Below are positions 35,061-48,261 of a DNA stretch of 64,000 bases, piece after piece. This DNA comes from Dipteronia dyeriana (taxonomy: Eukaryota; Streptophyta; Magnoliopsida; Sapindales; Sapindaceae), in the NCBI GenBank assembly GCA_032871835.1, contig CM065300.1, forward strand, positions 2,795,768 through 2,859,767, written 5' to 3'. Under the pieces are notes generated by a model. That model had not been told where the DNA came from and did no database searches. It saw only the letters and a list, made by a program, of their open reading frames with translations. The first letter of the stretch is position 1; each line of letters opens with the position of its first letter. The position numbers were made by a program, and so were the translations under genes.

Positions 35061-35817
35061 AGACGTGCCCCGCAACACTTTGCACTAATTACGAAATTCA
35101 AATTGAAAAACAAAAACAACGAGAGTGAGAAAGATAGCTACTTGTTTCCATTTGTACAACGGCAACTTTCCTTTATAACTTTAACTACTACTCGTTGAAA
35201 AAGGAAACTCCTCTCAACAACAATCCTTATTATTATTATTTTTTTACATTTACTTCTCTTTATAATTAAAAAAATAAAATCAAGTGATACGATTATAAAA
35301 AGTAAATATTTTTCATTATAAATCAAATGGTACTGGATTTTAAAAAGAAAATTATTAACCTAAATACCTATAGAGTTAATATAGATAACAATTATTCAAA
35401 TTTTGGTTTGGAACAATATTTTCTTTTAAATGATATCAATTTTAAAAATATCAATACATAAATACTACGAGGTTGATCTGGCATTAAAACTTTTATAGAA
35501 TACCCAGATCTATTTTTAATATGTTCATTTATACCCATTAAAATCGATATTTACTTTCTTAATACTAGCACACCATCGTCCACGTTTAAAAAAACAACTA
35601 TACAATAAAAAAATAAAAAGCCGAAAACGAAAACATGTTTTCAAAATACAGCTTCTACTAAGCTGTCTATTTCTTTTTACTCTCTCTCCCGAGTCTCAAG
35701 ACAACACACTACGCGTTTCAAAAATACCTTTAAAAAAACAAAGCACTTTCAATTTAAAAAATAAAAATCAAATCCCAGAGAGAAAAAGAAGAAACAAAAA
35801 CACACAGATCAGAAACC
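35061..35817 (+). promoter_or_regulatory. upstream region of the COBRA-like gene
   Basis: This is the 757 bases between the end of unit B and the start codon. No clear TATA box is seen within 150 bases of the ATG. There is a pyrimidine-rich patch (CTCTCTCTCCC at about 35681-35691) of the kind found near plant core promoters and a purine/A-rich leader just before ATG. Start context AAACCATGGCC is close to the plant optimum. Confidence 0.45.
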
Positions 35818-38577
35818 ATGGCCTCCAACTTGCTCTGGAGTGTCTTCCTACTATTTACGGTACTACCCTTTTCGGCCATCTCTCAGTCGCCGAAGGTGGC
35901 GGAGGCGCCGGCTCCGGCGTCGGACGGTTGCAACGGTGTGTTCTTGTCCTACGCGTACACCGCCGGATCGAAGCTCAAACCTGACAACCCGGCCCACCAA
36001 GCATACCGATTCGAGTCGACTTTGAGTGTGTTGAACAATGGACTAGAGGAGCTAAAGTCGTGGAAGGCCTTCGTCGGGTTTGCAAACGACGAGCTTCTGG
36101 TGTCGGCGTCGAATGCGTTGCTGTTCGACGGCAGTAGCCTTCCAGCGAGAGTCGGAAACGGCACCGTATTTTCCGGGTTCCCGATGGCGGACTTGAAGAC
36201 GGCGGTGGAGACCGCCGGGGACCTGAACCAGATGCAGGTACAGGTTAAGTTAGTGGGGACGCAGTTTGGTGTCGCGCCGCCGAAAGTGCCGCTGCCTAGT
36301 AACATTAGTTTGGCAAATGATGGGTTCTTGTGTCGTCCTGCTAAAACACTAGGTACCAAAAAAAAATCTATCTTTTTTGAAGTTTTTGGTTTTGTATATG
36401 AGTCTTGGTTGATTGATCGATTGTTTGTTGTTGTTGTTGTTATATATCTGTTTTGATGGGTTCTGGGTGTGGTGTTTTAGTTCATTTTTTTAAAATGTTT
36501 TGATGATAATGATGATGATGATGATGATGATGATGAGTATGTGTGGTAGAGAGAGTAAGAGAGAAAGAGAGAATAAGGAAGTTGAAGATTTTAATGTTGT
36601 AGCGAGATCGAAACGGATTTAGGAGAATTGTTGCCGTTTGACTCTAGTAATGCTTGACATTAGGTGGATGATCGGTGACGATATTGATGGTTATGAGTTT
36701 GTGTGTGGTAGAGAGAGTAAGAGAGAAGAAGGAAGTTGAAGACTTTAATGTTGTGTCAAGATCGAAATGGGATATCAGGAGAATTGTTGCTGTCTGAATC
36801 TTGTAATGCTTGACGTTGTGTGTTATATGGTGAAACAATTGATACGTAAGATTGATTTTTGGTTTGTATTAGATGGAAATTGTTTAGTCGAAGTTATACT
36901 ATTGTCACGAGTTTAATTGGTAGTTTGTTGATAGAAACATAGTAAGGCCTCTGTCTCTGTGAGGATCAGTTTGGTTTGGTTTGGTTTGGTTTGGTTTTGT
37001 TTGATATCAGAATTTTTGTTTCTTGGATTATCAGACTCGTTTCTCTCGTTTTAAAATGAGTTATGTTGAACAAGATTTCTGAAAATGTTATGTGGATTTT
37101 TTTATGTGTATGTGTATGGTCTTGGCACTTTCTGATGACCTTGATGGTTGGTTTTTTAGGTAATGAGATGCATGTGTGTTGTACCAAAGATTCGAAAATT
37201 AAATCAAACATCACCGTTGATGATGAATTCTTGCCTCGCCAAAATGGTGATCTTACAATCATGTATGATGTCATCAGAACATATGACTCAAATTACTGGG
37301 CAGAGGTTGAAATTGCAAACCACAACCCCCTTGGACGTCTTGATAATTGGAAGTTGAGCTGGGATTGGATGAACGATGAATTTATCTATTCTATGAAAGG
37401 GGGTTACACATACACCGCTGATGCCTCTGACTGCATATATGGCGTGCAAGGTACATACTACAAGGAGCTAGACTTTGCCAACGTTTTAAATTGTGAAAGA
37501 AGGCCAACCATAATTGACTTGCCTCCAACAAAGGCCAATGACACAATCCTCGGGATGATTCCTTTCTGTTGCCGAAATGGTACTATCTTGCCACCATCAA
37601 TGGACCCAAGCAAGTCAAGTTCAGTTTTCCAAATTCAGGTCTTCAAAATGCCACCAAATATCAATCGATCCAACCTTGTCCCACCTCAGAACTGGAAGAT
37701 CAACGGTACTCTCAACCCTAATTACCAATGTGGCCCTCCAGTGAGAGTAAGCCCTAGCCAATTCCCAGACACAAGTGGCTTATCAATAAATAAAACTGCA
37801 TTTGCTAGCTGGCAGGTCGTGTGTAACATTACAAAGCCCAAGGGCGCTAGCCCCAAATGTTGTGTATCATTTTCTGCATACTACAATGATTCTGTTGTCC
37901 CATGCAAAACTTGCGCATGTGGTTGCCCAAGTAATGTAGGCCGAACATGTAGCACGAGCAGTCCAGCTGCTCTTCTTCCACCCCAGGCACTTCTTGTTCC
38001 TTTTGAGAATCGAGATAATCTGACTAGGGCTTGGGCTGCGATTAAACATCTAGCACTGCCTAATCCAATGCCCTGTGGAGATAATTGTGGGGTCAGCATC
38101 AACTGGCATCTATATACAGACTACACTCGCGGATGGAGTGCAAGGATGACGATCTTCAACTGGGACGAAACTGCTTTTCCTGATTGGTTTGCTGCAGTGC
38201 AATTGAACAAAGCTGCCCCTGGTTTTGAAGCAGCATATTCATTCAATGGAAGCCTCTTGAGTGATTCCAATACTACCTTATTGATGCAGGGTCTGCCAGG
38301 ACTGAACTATATTGTGGCAGAATCTGATGGAGCCAATCCAGAAAGGGATCCTAGAGTGCCTGGGAAACAACAGTCGGTGATCTCCTTTAAAAAGAGAGGT
38401 ACCCCGGGAATTAATGTGCCTGCTGGAGATGGGTTTCCGACAAAAGTGTTCTTCAATGGGGAGGAATGTTCGCTTCCTTCAATCTATCCAACAAGCAACA
38501 GTAATAGGAAACACTCAGCTACAATCATTTCAGTCTTCCTCACAGTTGTGGCGTTCATGTTGATGCAGCAGCGATAG
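35818..38577 (+). CDS. COBL7: COBRA-like protein (COBL7-type), GPI-anchored
   Basis: There are two exons, 35818-36352 and 37160-38577 (GT-AG, phase 1, codon GGT split), giving 650 residues, close to the long COBL7-type members of the family. Features: signal peptide about 1-22; a Pro/Ala stretch (EAPAPA); an N-terminal extension of about 150 residues typical of the COBL7-11 subgroup; the COBRA domain in exon 2 with the hallmark CCVS (residues about 412-415) inside a Cys-rich segment (CKTCACGC); many N-glycosylation sequons; and a C-terminal hydrophobic tail ([15 protein letters not shown]) for GPI attachment. COBRA-family proteins act at the plasma membrane and wall in oriented cellulose deposition. 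The subgroup assignment is by length and extension, not alignment. Complete and apparently intact. Confidence 0.9.
36353..37159 (+). other. COBRA-like gene intron with internal duplication
   Basis: This 807-base intron starts GTACC and ends TTTTTTAG. It includes (GAT)n at about 36500-36535, a (GGTTT)n tract near 36971-36995, and a tandem duplication: a block of about 130 bases beginning 'gtggtagagagagtaag' at 36543 recurs at 36705 (offset 162). Confidence 0.9.
36543..36826. repeat. tandem duplication inside the COBRA-like intron, 2 copies, period 162
   Basis: Both copies share, in order, 'gtggtagagagagtaagagag', 'ggaagttgaaga', 'tttaatgttgt', 'agatcgaaa', 'aggagaattgttgc' and 'gtaatgcttgac', with small indels. 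They look about 85-90% alike by eye. Confidence 0.88.
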
Positions 38578-40262
38578 TTGTTGGATGAAGAAGCAGTGCT
38601 TGGCATTTAGCTGATTTTTTGATTCTTTCAGTAGCTCATTCAATACATGCTCAACTGGGAGGTTTGGCATCACCAGATGATTTCAATCTATCATCGGTAT
38701 ATACAAGATGTTGGTCTTTCACCATTGTGGTTGGTAGTAGGCATGCTGTTGATCTGCATTTTCTGAGTTCATACTATATTGTGATAGCAATTATATAAAG
38801 CTGCTGTAGAATTTCATGTCATGTGTACACAATCATTGAACAGGGTTGCTTACTTTGATTCTTTGTGCTTTTTTGTTCCATATTTTTATTTTTTCATTCC
38901 TAGGATGTTGTGACATTCTTATGATGGTCATTTTGAATATATCCATGTGATGTCTTCTCAAGTCTATTTTTTTGTTCTTTATAAGATGTGAGTTGACAGA
39001 AACCTAACCATTGCTTCTTTTTGTTACAATTCATTAGAGATTCAATGTCTTTTCTTTCCATCAAGCTTTTTTACTTGCCAGAAAGTGAAGGTACATCACA
39101 TTATTGTTTCAGTGAAATTTTGACTAGATGCTACTAGCAAATTCTAGTACTTGAAAGGAACCTGTTGTTTTTTTATTATTATTAGTTCGGGTCAAGATTA
39201 GACGACTACTCTTACAACAAGAGAGCATAAAATCATTTGTACCACAATACGTCTACTAGTTAGGAATCAAATTATGTTGATTCCACTCACCAATAAGGAA
39301 TTAGATTTCCACGGGAAAATTCCAACTAAGGAATCAAGTTCCTCTTCCCGATCCCGTTTTCCTTAAAACTTGTTTCCCATATATTTTCATTTCCGATTAG
39401 AAAACGCGTTCTTAGATTTAAAACCGTATAATAATAATAATAATAATGAAAAAACTTATTTGCTGTATTAAAAAATTCTTGACTAAATAACAAATTGATT
39501 GATAGAGGTGGCATTATAGTGGTTGTCAAAGTCAGGAAAAGCACGAGAGAGAGAGCATAATAGAGAACAAGTAGGAACAACTTCAACAATAAGTACAAGA
39601 AACAACCCAAAAAGAATACCCAGACTTATGTCCAGCAATCAAATGGAATAATATGTACATCAAAGTCAATAATTCACTTGATAACAAAAAGAAAGAAGTA
39701 AACATCAAGAAAATATGAAAAATGAAAAAAAGCAACCAAACTTTCAAGTGTTATTAGAGTTAGAAAAATAAAAGGCTCCTACAAGTCTGCAGATGTCTAC
39801 AAACAATGTCACGCCTGCGACTCAAGCCACAAGCCAATAATAATAAGCCATGCCATTTGATACCAACGGGACACCATCGTCATCACAAGCGCCTCCCTAC
39901 TACAATTAGTTGCTTCTTGCTAGATTTTTGCTACCAAAAACAGTCAAAATTTTGCACGTTACGCCTTTGCATATCATGCAGCTGTATTTTACAGGCTTCA
40001 CAGAGTATCTTCTTTGAATACAATCGACCCCATCCAATTATTAATGGGTCTGATCTTCTTATATATTGAATGGAAACCAGCAGACCATATGATAGACACT
40101 ACAGAAGATGCTGCTACCTGAAATGATGATACATACAATCCTGTTTTTTTTTTTCTTTCTCTACGCACTGACTGTGGAAAAGGAAAGTCGACTGTGTCTG
40201 CGACAGCAACTATGTACATCAGATACTGCAATCGTTAAGATAACTGGATAATGGTGCACAAG
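38578..40262. other. 3' flanks of two convergent genes
   Basis: It holds the 3' UTR of the COBRA-like gene on the left and of the response regulator on the right. No additional gene is supported. A (TAA)n tract lies at about 39428-39447. Confidence 0.6.
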
Positions 40263-43200
40263 CTACACGGGAATGTTATCGAGGGGATACCCATCGAAAT
40301 CAAACTCGTTTTCGGCTGGTCCAATGCCATCCTGCTGCTGGAATTCAAAAGAAAGTTTTCGTATTAGTGGTTAATGGCCTTAAGTTAATGAGAATTCATA
40401 TACGATTGTTTGTAAGAAATTAAAGAATTCTGACAATAACCTGTTTCAAAAGTGCACTCATGAGATCTTCCTGACCGAAATGTTGAGGAAAGAGAGCAGG
40501 TTGAAAGATTGTATCGGGAACTCTTTCAGTCTTAATCCGCATTGAATTATCACCAAGAAGGTTGTTCATATGCTGACCAACATTTTGTCCATTATTCCTG
40601 TGTTCAATTCCTTCCCCGACAGAGAAAATCGCCTTGCCAGTCACTGTTGCATTACTGTTCTGACCATTCCTTTGGCTAGAAGAATACGATTGGTTAATTA
40701 AAACCGAAGGCGCCACATCAATGTTGCTTCGTAGGGAGTTTGAATGCTGAGAGGCATCAAAGGTCAAGCCAACGCCAACGCCAACGTTTTGCAACTCCCA
40801 ACCATTGGGTTTGTGCTGTTGCAAATCATTGAAAATATCATAACTTTGAATGAATCCCGCAGATCCTTTTATATCAGAATTAGCATCCTCATGAAATCCC
40901 CCTTTAGATGTAATAGCGGATATGCCGGGTGAACTTCCGAGAGGGAAACTATTCCCCGGTAATTCTGGTGCGTGGTTCAAGGGGAAATTTAACATGGAAG
41001 AGGTTTGTGGAACCTGATTGTACCCTGCCCTGCCATTTTCAACAATCCCATTTCTTGCTAAGACTCCCCCAGCAATCCCGTTTGATAAAATAGGTTGCCC
41101 TGTTGATGTCGGAAGTCTGGCAACTTGACCTCCAGTGGTTTCATTTAGTATCTGGCCCCTTGCTTGCGGTTGAGACATCTGCATCAATATAGAGCTACTC
41201 TGTCCGTTATGGCCTCCATGGGGACTGACTTGCATGTTCATGCCACCGAGGGATTGTGCGGAATGGTGCAAATTGACAAGTTGCTTGGGCTCCATATTTG
41301 TCGGAATTCCATGTAGTAAGTTCATTTGTTTACCGCTGTTCATATGTTGTGGCTGGCCATCTCCAAATCTTAACTTTGCATTATCAAAGCTAAAAAGGTT
41401 CCTTTGTTCAACAAGGGGCATCGGCATGCCGGACTTTGCAGTTGACCGGCTAAGTCCTGCTGCCTGAAGTGTAGCAAGACTCTGAGCCGGTATATGACCA
41501 GTGGCAGCAAAGGTTTGAAGGTCAAGCCCGTTAAGTGGAGATAGGGGTCCATAACTTGCATCTTGGGGACTGATAAAACTGTTACATGAGTGCTGTGACA
41601 CCCCACTTAGTCTCCTAAGATACAAGCGATATTTCTGCACCACACCGTTGGATAGTTAGTATAACTGAAAAAGAAAGATTACTTTGAAAATTGACCAATA
41701 CATGGTGTAGGCAATTCAATAACAGAACTCGTTGAAATGTTCTGTTATTAGTACAATACCTGAAGGTGGCTAGCAACATTTTCTCTTGTAAGCCCGGGGA
41801 CATTCATCAACTCCAAAATCTTCTTAGGAACCGCCTCTGTAGTAAACATCAAATGGAAAAGCATAAGATGACGGAAATATTGCAGTAGGAAATGGAAATG
41901 GATAAGCCAATTGTTGAGAAATATCATAGATGAGGTTTCTAATTAGTACTAAACTATATTTCAAGGATAGGATAAACGAAAGCAGCAACAACAACATGCT
42001 GGATTCCAACATTAAATTGATTAATGAGGTAAATGTGAGGCATTTGAGACATAATTTGGTTAAAAAGATGCAAAAGTGATCGATGCAGTGATATGGCTTA
42101 TTCCCCATGCCACACCAAACTGACATTTATACAATTTTTACAATATAAGAACACCACCTAAACTGATTTTAAGGCACGTTTGGATGGGCAGCGAACAAGT
42201 ATTAGCAAATAGAAAGATATAGTCGAAAAGATTCTTACTGTCGATGCCAAGCTGATTGACAGCAGCCACGAACTGTTGATGGAGCTCGACTGACCAAACC
42301 ACCCGCGGCTTCTTTAATGTGGATGAATCATCCCTATCGTCTGCTTCATCCTCCTCGTCTTTTCTCCTCTTCGAAGATCTCCAATTTCCTTCATTCGCCG
42401 AGGATGAGTAATCCACATCTTCCGATGGTTTTTGTTGCCGATCTCCTTCATCCACGCTGCCAGATTGCTCTATTTCCTTCCATCCATTCTTTCTCTTTCT
42501 AACAACATGCTGCCAGATGTTTTTCAGCGCCTCAATTCTTACTGGTTTGATTAGATAATCACAAGCACCATGAGTTACACCCTTCATGACAACATGTTTG
42601 CTATCATCCGCAGACATCACTGCACGAATTACACATATCAGATATCACGCTAAATCAAAGTTCAACAACAAATTGAGATTCAAAGATGTGAAAAATCTTC
42701 GTTCAGTTACAGATATTGGATACTTACTGATAACAGGCAGGTCCATCTCCAGTCCAACCTGCTCAAGTAGCTTGAATCCATCCATGTCAGGCATGTGAAC
42801 ATCACTGATAACAATATCGAAAATGTTTCGTTTATCCCTAAGCATATCCAGAGCAAGCTCTGCTCGATTCGATTTGGTCACTGAAGACAAAACAAAAACC
42901 CCATATGAACTCGATCAATCATCCATCAAATAACACACAAATTCGCAACCCCACTAGAAAAAAAAAATAGATCTTCTTATCCATATCAACCAAATCAAGA
43001 TACCAATTGATCTCTAAAACAAACAAAACTACTTCAAAATTACAAATTAGAATCCAGTCAGAAACTTAAAGCACAACCCCAGATTTGAATCAAGTTCCAA
43101 ATTTGAGATCATAAACAGAAAAATCTGATGAAACTTCATATCCATGCACTTTTCAACAGCAAACCCACCAAGAAAATCACAAACAAACACAATAAATGAA

Positions 43201-43381
43201 AACATAAACATCTCCACACACACAAAAAAAAAGGGTGGTTGAGACAAATAATACCCTCATAAAGGCAAGTCCTGAGCATCTTCTCCAAGATCTTGAGACA
43301 AGTAGGATCATCATCAACAACCAGGACACGTAGACCTGCCGGAAACTGATCGGAAACCACACTTGAGCTTGCCGTTGACAT
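40263..43381 (-). CDS. type-B authentic response regulator (ARR1/ARR2-like)
   Basis: There are six exons on the minus strand: 43381-43255, 42880-42728, 42619-42239, 41836-41760, 41634-40441 and 40337-40263, all with GT-AG junctions and consistent phase, giving 668 residues. The receiver domain (about 17-130) has the acidic triad D23-D25, phospho-acceptor D69 (in [11 protein letters not shown]) and K118 (LIKPVR). The GARP/Myb-like DNA-binding domain (about 196-255) has [15 protein letters not shown] and SHLQKYR. An acidic linker with a KRRK nuclear signal precedes it, and a Gln/Asn/Gly-rich activation region and a conserved acidic C-terminus ([15 protein letters not shown]) follow. Type-B regulators are phosphorylated by the His-Asp relay and activate cytokinin-responsive genes in the nucleus. 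The exact orthologue is unresolved. An alternative upstream in-frame ATG at 43435 is disfavoured. Confidence 0.93.
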
Positions 43382-43860
43382 GGATCCTTTTGTCGTTACC
43401 GAGATTCGTAGCTCCAAAAAAAAAAATCTTGACAAAACCAGAACAAAGCTAACTCACTACTTGAATATCATAAAAGGGTACTTAGGATTTTTACGCACTT
43501 CAACTTCAACTAGACATGGAAAGGAAAGAAAAAATTAAAAAGAAAGATGGTGATATGATATCCCGGTTCGAAAAATTCGAAGAACCCAGTTGAGATACGC
43601 AAGGGATTTGAGAGAAAGATGAGAGATTTTTGGTTTTTATTGGAATTATTTAGAGAAGAAAATGGAAATTCATATTATATATATATGTATATGTATATAT
43701 AATTTTTTCTCGTGGGATTGAACTTTGAAGTTGAAGAAGACATGCCTTCAAGTTCATTTTCTTTGGTTTTTTATTTTATAAATTATTATTGTTGTTGTTT
43801 ATTATAATTTAGAATAAAATATTCAAAAGTGGGTCAGTCCATGAAGAGTGGATCCAGCTC
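43382..43860 (-). promoter_or_regulatory. leader and promoter region of the response regulator
   Basis: A long TATA-type stretch (TATATATATATGTATATG, about 43676-43702 on the plus strand, read on the minus) lies about 300 bases upstream of the ATG, leaving a leader of about 260 bases, usual for this gene family. The leader is A/G-rich and contains no obvious upstream ORF ahead of the start beyond the in-frame ATG at 43435. Confidence 0.45.
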
Positions 43861-45659
43861 ATACATGAAAGTTAACTAACTCCACGCATCTAAATCTACA
43901 ACACAACATAACACAACACCACTCAACTCAACTGAACACAAGTCCAACGTTGAAACTCAAACTCTCAACTCAGTTTCCAGATTTACTGTTTTTCATTTCT
44001 TCACTTTTCACTTTATTATTAACTGTTTGCCAGATATCAAATCTTTGTCCCAATCTCTTCTACTGCTTTTCTTTCGATTTCAAATCTTACTATGTTACCG
44101 GTACATTCATTTCTGTAAATTATGATTCGAACGCATAACTTTATTGGATCATTTAAATTTTTATCTTCATCAAATAATTAATAATTGAGATTGAACAGAA
44201 AAATGAACGGTGTTTCTATATAGCACGTTTGTAAAATACATATATTGATAACCGTTAATACTATTAGTAAAATCACTTTAATGTGAAGAAAAAGGTCATT
44301 TAGGGAAGTATTTTTAACTTTGAAGTGCTTAAATGGGGTTATTAAATTTACCATACAACCTAGAGAAATGATTAATCTGAAAGAGAAGAGAACCTAGTGA
44401 AACTCCACCTAATTCTAGACCTAAGAAAATGCTCGACAACTTATGAGTTATGATAGTTGCATGAGTCAAATCTTGTGTGGGTTTAAAAAAAATAAAATAA
44501 TAAATAAATAAAAATTGAAGGCGGTTACCAAAATTGACCTAAAAATGACTGAGGCATTAAAAATGAAGGGCTATGGAAATAGAAAACAGGAATACAGAGT
44601 TAAAAGTGGTAACAATATTCTTTATATTTTTCAAAGCAAATGTTGCCATTGCACCAACCACTCGCTTTGTGGGGTGGTTTTGTTTTCCACTTTCAAGTTC
44701 CAAGATTGGTCACTACTATTTCACTTATTACCACCTTTTTCTTTTTAGTTTCCTCTCCAAAAAAAAAAGGTGGCTACCCACACAAAAATTACTTATCAAA
44801 TTAATATATCATCATCCTGGGATTTTAATTAAAATACAGACATATTTCAGCTACTTAAATTGGTAAAAAAATAAAATAAAATAAAATAAAATATATAATA
44901 TTTCTTAAAAATATATTACACTTTCATTAATTATCATAAACAAAGTAAATTTTGATCTTAAAATATATTAATAATTACATCGATCCACATTAAGTAATGC
45001 ATCTCATTTTTAAAATACATATAAAGAATTTTATTTCAAATGTTATAGTTAATAACTCATATTATGAATATATATATAATATTCTATAATCTAGGAGTTG
45101 TTTAAAGAACAGTGGATTTCTTTAGTGCAAACCACATTTTATATCAACATTTTCACACATGAAATTTTATTAATTTTCTTATAGTACAAATGTACAATCA
45201 AAAAAATATCTCTCCAAATTCACTAAATGGTTTTCATTTTTTTTATGCAAAATTTTAACCATGCAATATGCTAAAAGTTGGAAACGTGAGGTTGATCCGA
45301 TATTAAACCCTCACAGATATACTATAAATTTACAGATTCAAATTATATAATAATTTAAGAAAAATATTTGGATACTGACTGGATACTGATCCCTTCAATG
45401 GGATATTACCGCGTAACCTTTTTTCTTTAAATTTTTTATAATTATCTATTAAAATGGTCACTTGACATCACCCCATTAGTAGGATGAGTACCTTGGATAC
45501 CGATAAGTATGGTTCATAACTTAATACCAGGGAAAATAGAGAGGTTAAGAGTAAACGGCCGTTATAAAATCCCGTGACGATCCCAAGAAACAGAAGCGCA
45601 CACCGCAAGAAGAGCTGAGGATTATCCCGTTAAAGATCTTTTTCCGTTATTTTTGTTTG
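43861..45659. other. intergenic, AT-rich
   Basis: No gene is supported. It holds an (AAAAT)n-like run at about 44866-44892, a TA tract near 45070, and repetitive short words such as 'acacaacac' at 43900-43920. Two overlapping frames at 44515-44866 have no coding character. Confidence 0.5.
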
Positions 45660-45893
45660 TTATTTCGGGCACTTCCTAACAGAGTAACAGGTCCCGTTTG
45701 GCCGTTTGGGTCTAGTTTTTGATAGAGCCAACTCCTCAATCAAGGATTCAACTTTTGTGTTTACTATTTCCACCACCTCTGTCAAATTCCGCCCAACTAA
45801 ACAGAGCCAATTAGTTTTCAACATCCAGTAACAATAAGCCACGTCATCCACCCACTTCCCCATACCGACACGTGTCCTTCTCCGCCGCATCAT
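45660..45893 (-). CDS. hypothetical small protein, weakly supported
   Basis: The 77-codon frame has more balanced composition than its flanks. It reads a basic start (MMRRRRTRVG), a Trp/Cys-rich middle (YCYWMLKTNWLCL) and a helix-like stretch (VVEIVNTKVESLIEEL). No family recognised, and there is no upstream TATA at a good distance. A G-box core in GACACGTGTCC (45868-45878) lies inside its N-terminal codons, so the DNA may instead be regulatory. Confidence 0.25.
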   Translation of the reverse strand: MMRRRRTRVGMGKWVDDVAYCYWMLKTNWLCLVGRNLTEVVEIVNTKVESLIEELALSKTRPKRPNGTCYSVRKCPK

Positions 45894-48261
45894 AAAGATA
45901 AGGTGCCTTTGGCTTATATTGTTTTCCCTCTCGAGTTTTTTTTATTTTATATATTATTATTATTTTGGCTTTTTTATGTTGTACAGTTTTTTTATTTTGT
46001 TTTTTTGACCTTTTTGTCTTCTCATAATAATATATACAAAATTATTTTTCCAGAGATTATGACCAGGTCACTGTTACTGTTCTTATATGGTTGTTTTCTT
46101 TTACCTACTAAATTCAACCAACTTTCTATTTGTTTGTCTAGATTTTTCTTCTTATCGTACATGTTGTTCGAAGTCGATACAATACATTCCATCACTGAAA
46201 CCGTATTATATAATTTAAAAATCATAGATGATTGGCTATTCAATATTCATAATGCATGATATTCTCATATGATTTATTTCTATTTATATCAAAATAATAA
46301 AAACCGAATTTATAAAACAGTTACTAAACATTATGTAATATTAAAAAAGATTAAATACATCTTGATTGGCGTTTTAAAATTGGTTTTTACCATCGTTAAA
46401 CATGTTTTAATGTTAAATGGTGTTTATTTTCATCTTATAATATTTCAATGTTCGAATCAATACACCATTTTACTCTTAAAAATACAGTAAAACGATATTT
46501 TTTAAATAAAAATAATAACTAAACACTTTCTTTTTATACGAAATATTGTTGTTAAGAAATACATTTGAATTTTTATTTGTCTAAAACATGAAATTATGTC
46601 ATGCACCATTTTTTAATACCACAATCGGAACACTTTAATTGTATGATAATTGACTTGATAATAAATATTAAGAGTTGACAAAATATCTTCAATTTAAAGT
46701 GTTTATTTGTTTAATCACCCAAAAAAAAAAATTACTCACGCATGGTAAGGTCACGTGATTTTCCACTTCAATTAACTTTGACGGTAGCTTTACGTGAAGA
46801 AATCAAATGGCCAAGATTCTAACATCATTAAACAAGATTTAAAAATCAATTGAATCTGTAATTAAACAAATGTTATTTATTAAAAAAAAAATTACTGCTT
46901 TTTCTCTGCAAGAAAAGCTGTGAGCCTGTGACATTAGCTAAAGTGTAGCATCACAGCTCTGCAAACGTATATTCCCTGTAAACTTTTCTCTCTTATATAT
47001 AATTATAATTATATACTACAAATCTGATAAATTTTGAAGCTTGCAACAACTCCAAATTGTCACTAACGTGTAACTCTAGCACCATTTTTCAAAATTGCAT
47101 CACATTGTCTACACGCTTGTCTAGTAAGTAATTAATAACAATTTGTCTTGTATATGTTTTATTGAAGATTAATAATTGAACAAAATAATTTTGAATTTAA
47201 ATTCGTGTATTATATATATATATATATATATATAATATATTCAATATAGGCTATGCTAATGATAAAATACGTTAATCCTACCAAAATTTGTAAGTTCTAG
47301 ATATTTTAATATATATAAAAATTACATGGTATATCCTAAAATTATCTGTTATATCTTATAAAATTAATGATGGCTAACACGACTCTTAAATCAATGAATA
47401 TTTGTTTTGTTTGAAAACCTAATAATTGTAATGATAATTTTGAATTTAAATTTATAAGTGAATATAAAATACAAGTGATCTAATGTTATTAGACTAAAAG
47501 AAATTTCTAATTCACTCTCCTTCATTTATATATCAAATCATTAAAATTATATCATATGATATAAAATTCAAATATAACTTAATATTCATATAAAATGATA
47601 CAATCTTATCATATAGAAAGATAAATCGAAAAGATTTACATATTAGATAGATGTATAGATCATGATAAAAATGCTCTACCGTAGTATACTAGACTCAAAT
47701 CGATAATGAAAGTGAGATGATGTAATAATAGTAAAAAACAAAATTTATTGATTGTTATTTGGTATTTTATATATATATAGTTTATAAAAATAGGTTTAAC
47801 TTTTGATGGATGGATGCTTTTAAGAGAAATCGAATATTACGTGTAACCGCGAGCAGAGAATTCACGCGCGTCATTAAACTATATATGATTTGCTTTGGTG
47901 GGAGGTGGGGGGTTGCCTTTGCTTTTTCATCGGCTTCTCAGGTGATTCAAGAGTTGCCACGTGGCATCTCTTCGAAGTTGGAGAAAAGTTTCTAGCCAAC
48001 TTTTTATATATTAAAAAAATATATATATTAATTTTTGGCACTATCTTTTTTCGTGGATTTCTTCTCAACATTGTGTTTGCGTTTGTGAACGGGTAAACAA
48101 ACCGATATTTGGTATGATAACATAGAGATTTGAAATTCACTATCATCCGATATAACTTAATCAGTAGGGAAATATGTTGTAATTGATTTAACAGTATAGT
48201 CTAAAATTCGTTATTGTCTAATATGACTCAATGTGAATGAACGTTTATTCGTAATGATAAT
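45894..48261. other. intergenic with scattered G-box motifs
   Basis: No supported gene. CACGTG cores occur at about 46753 (GGTCACGTGATT) and within the palindrome GCCACGTGGC at about 47955-47964. The latter sits in a GC-richer patch (47830-48000) that resembles plant promoter DNA. A (TA)n tract lies at about 47213-47233. The 61-codon frame at 47810 has no recognisable features. Confidence 0.45.

Noticed and set aside
44515..44866. Two overlapping plus-strand frames
   Set aside because: No recognisable domain or start context; composition like the AT-rich flank.
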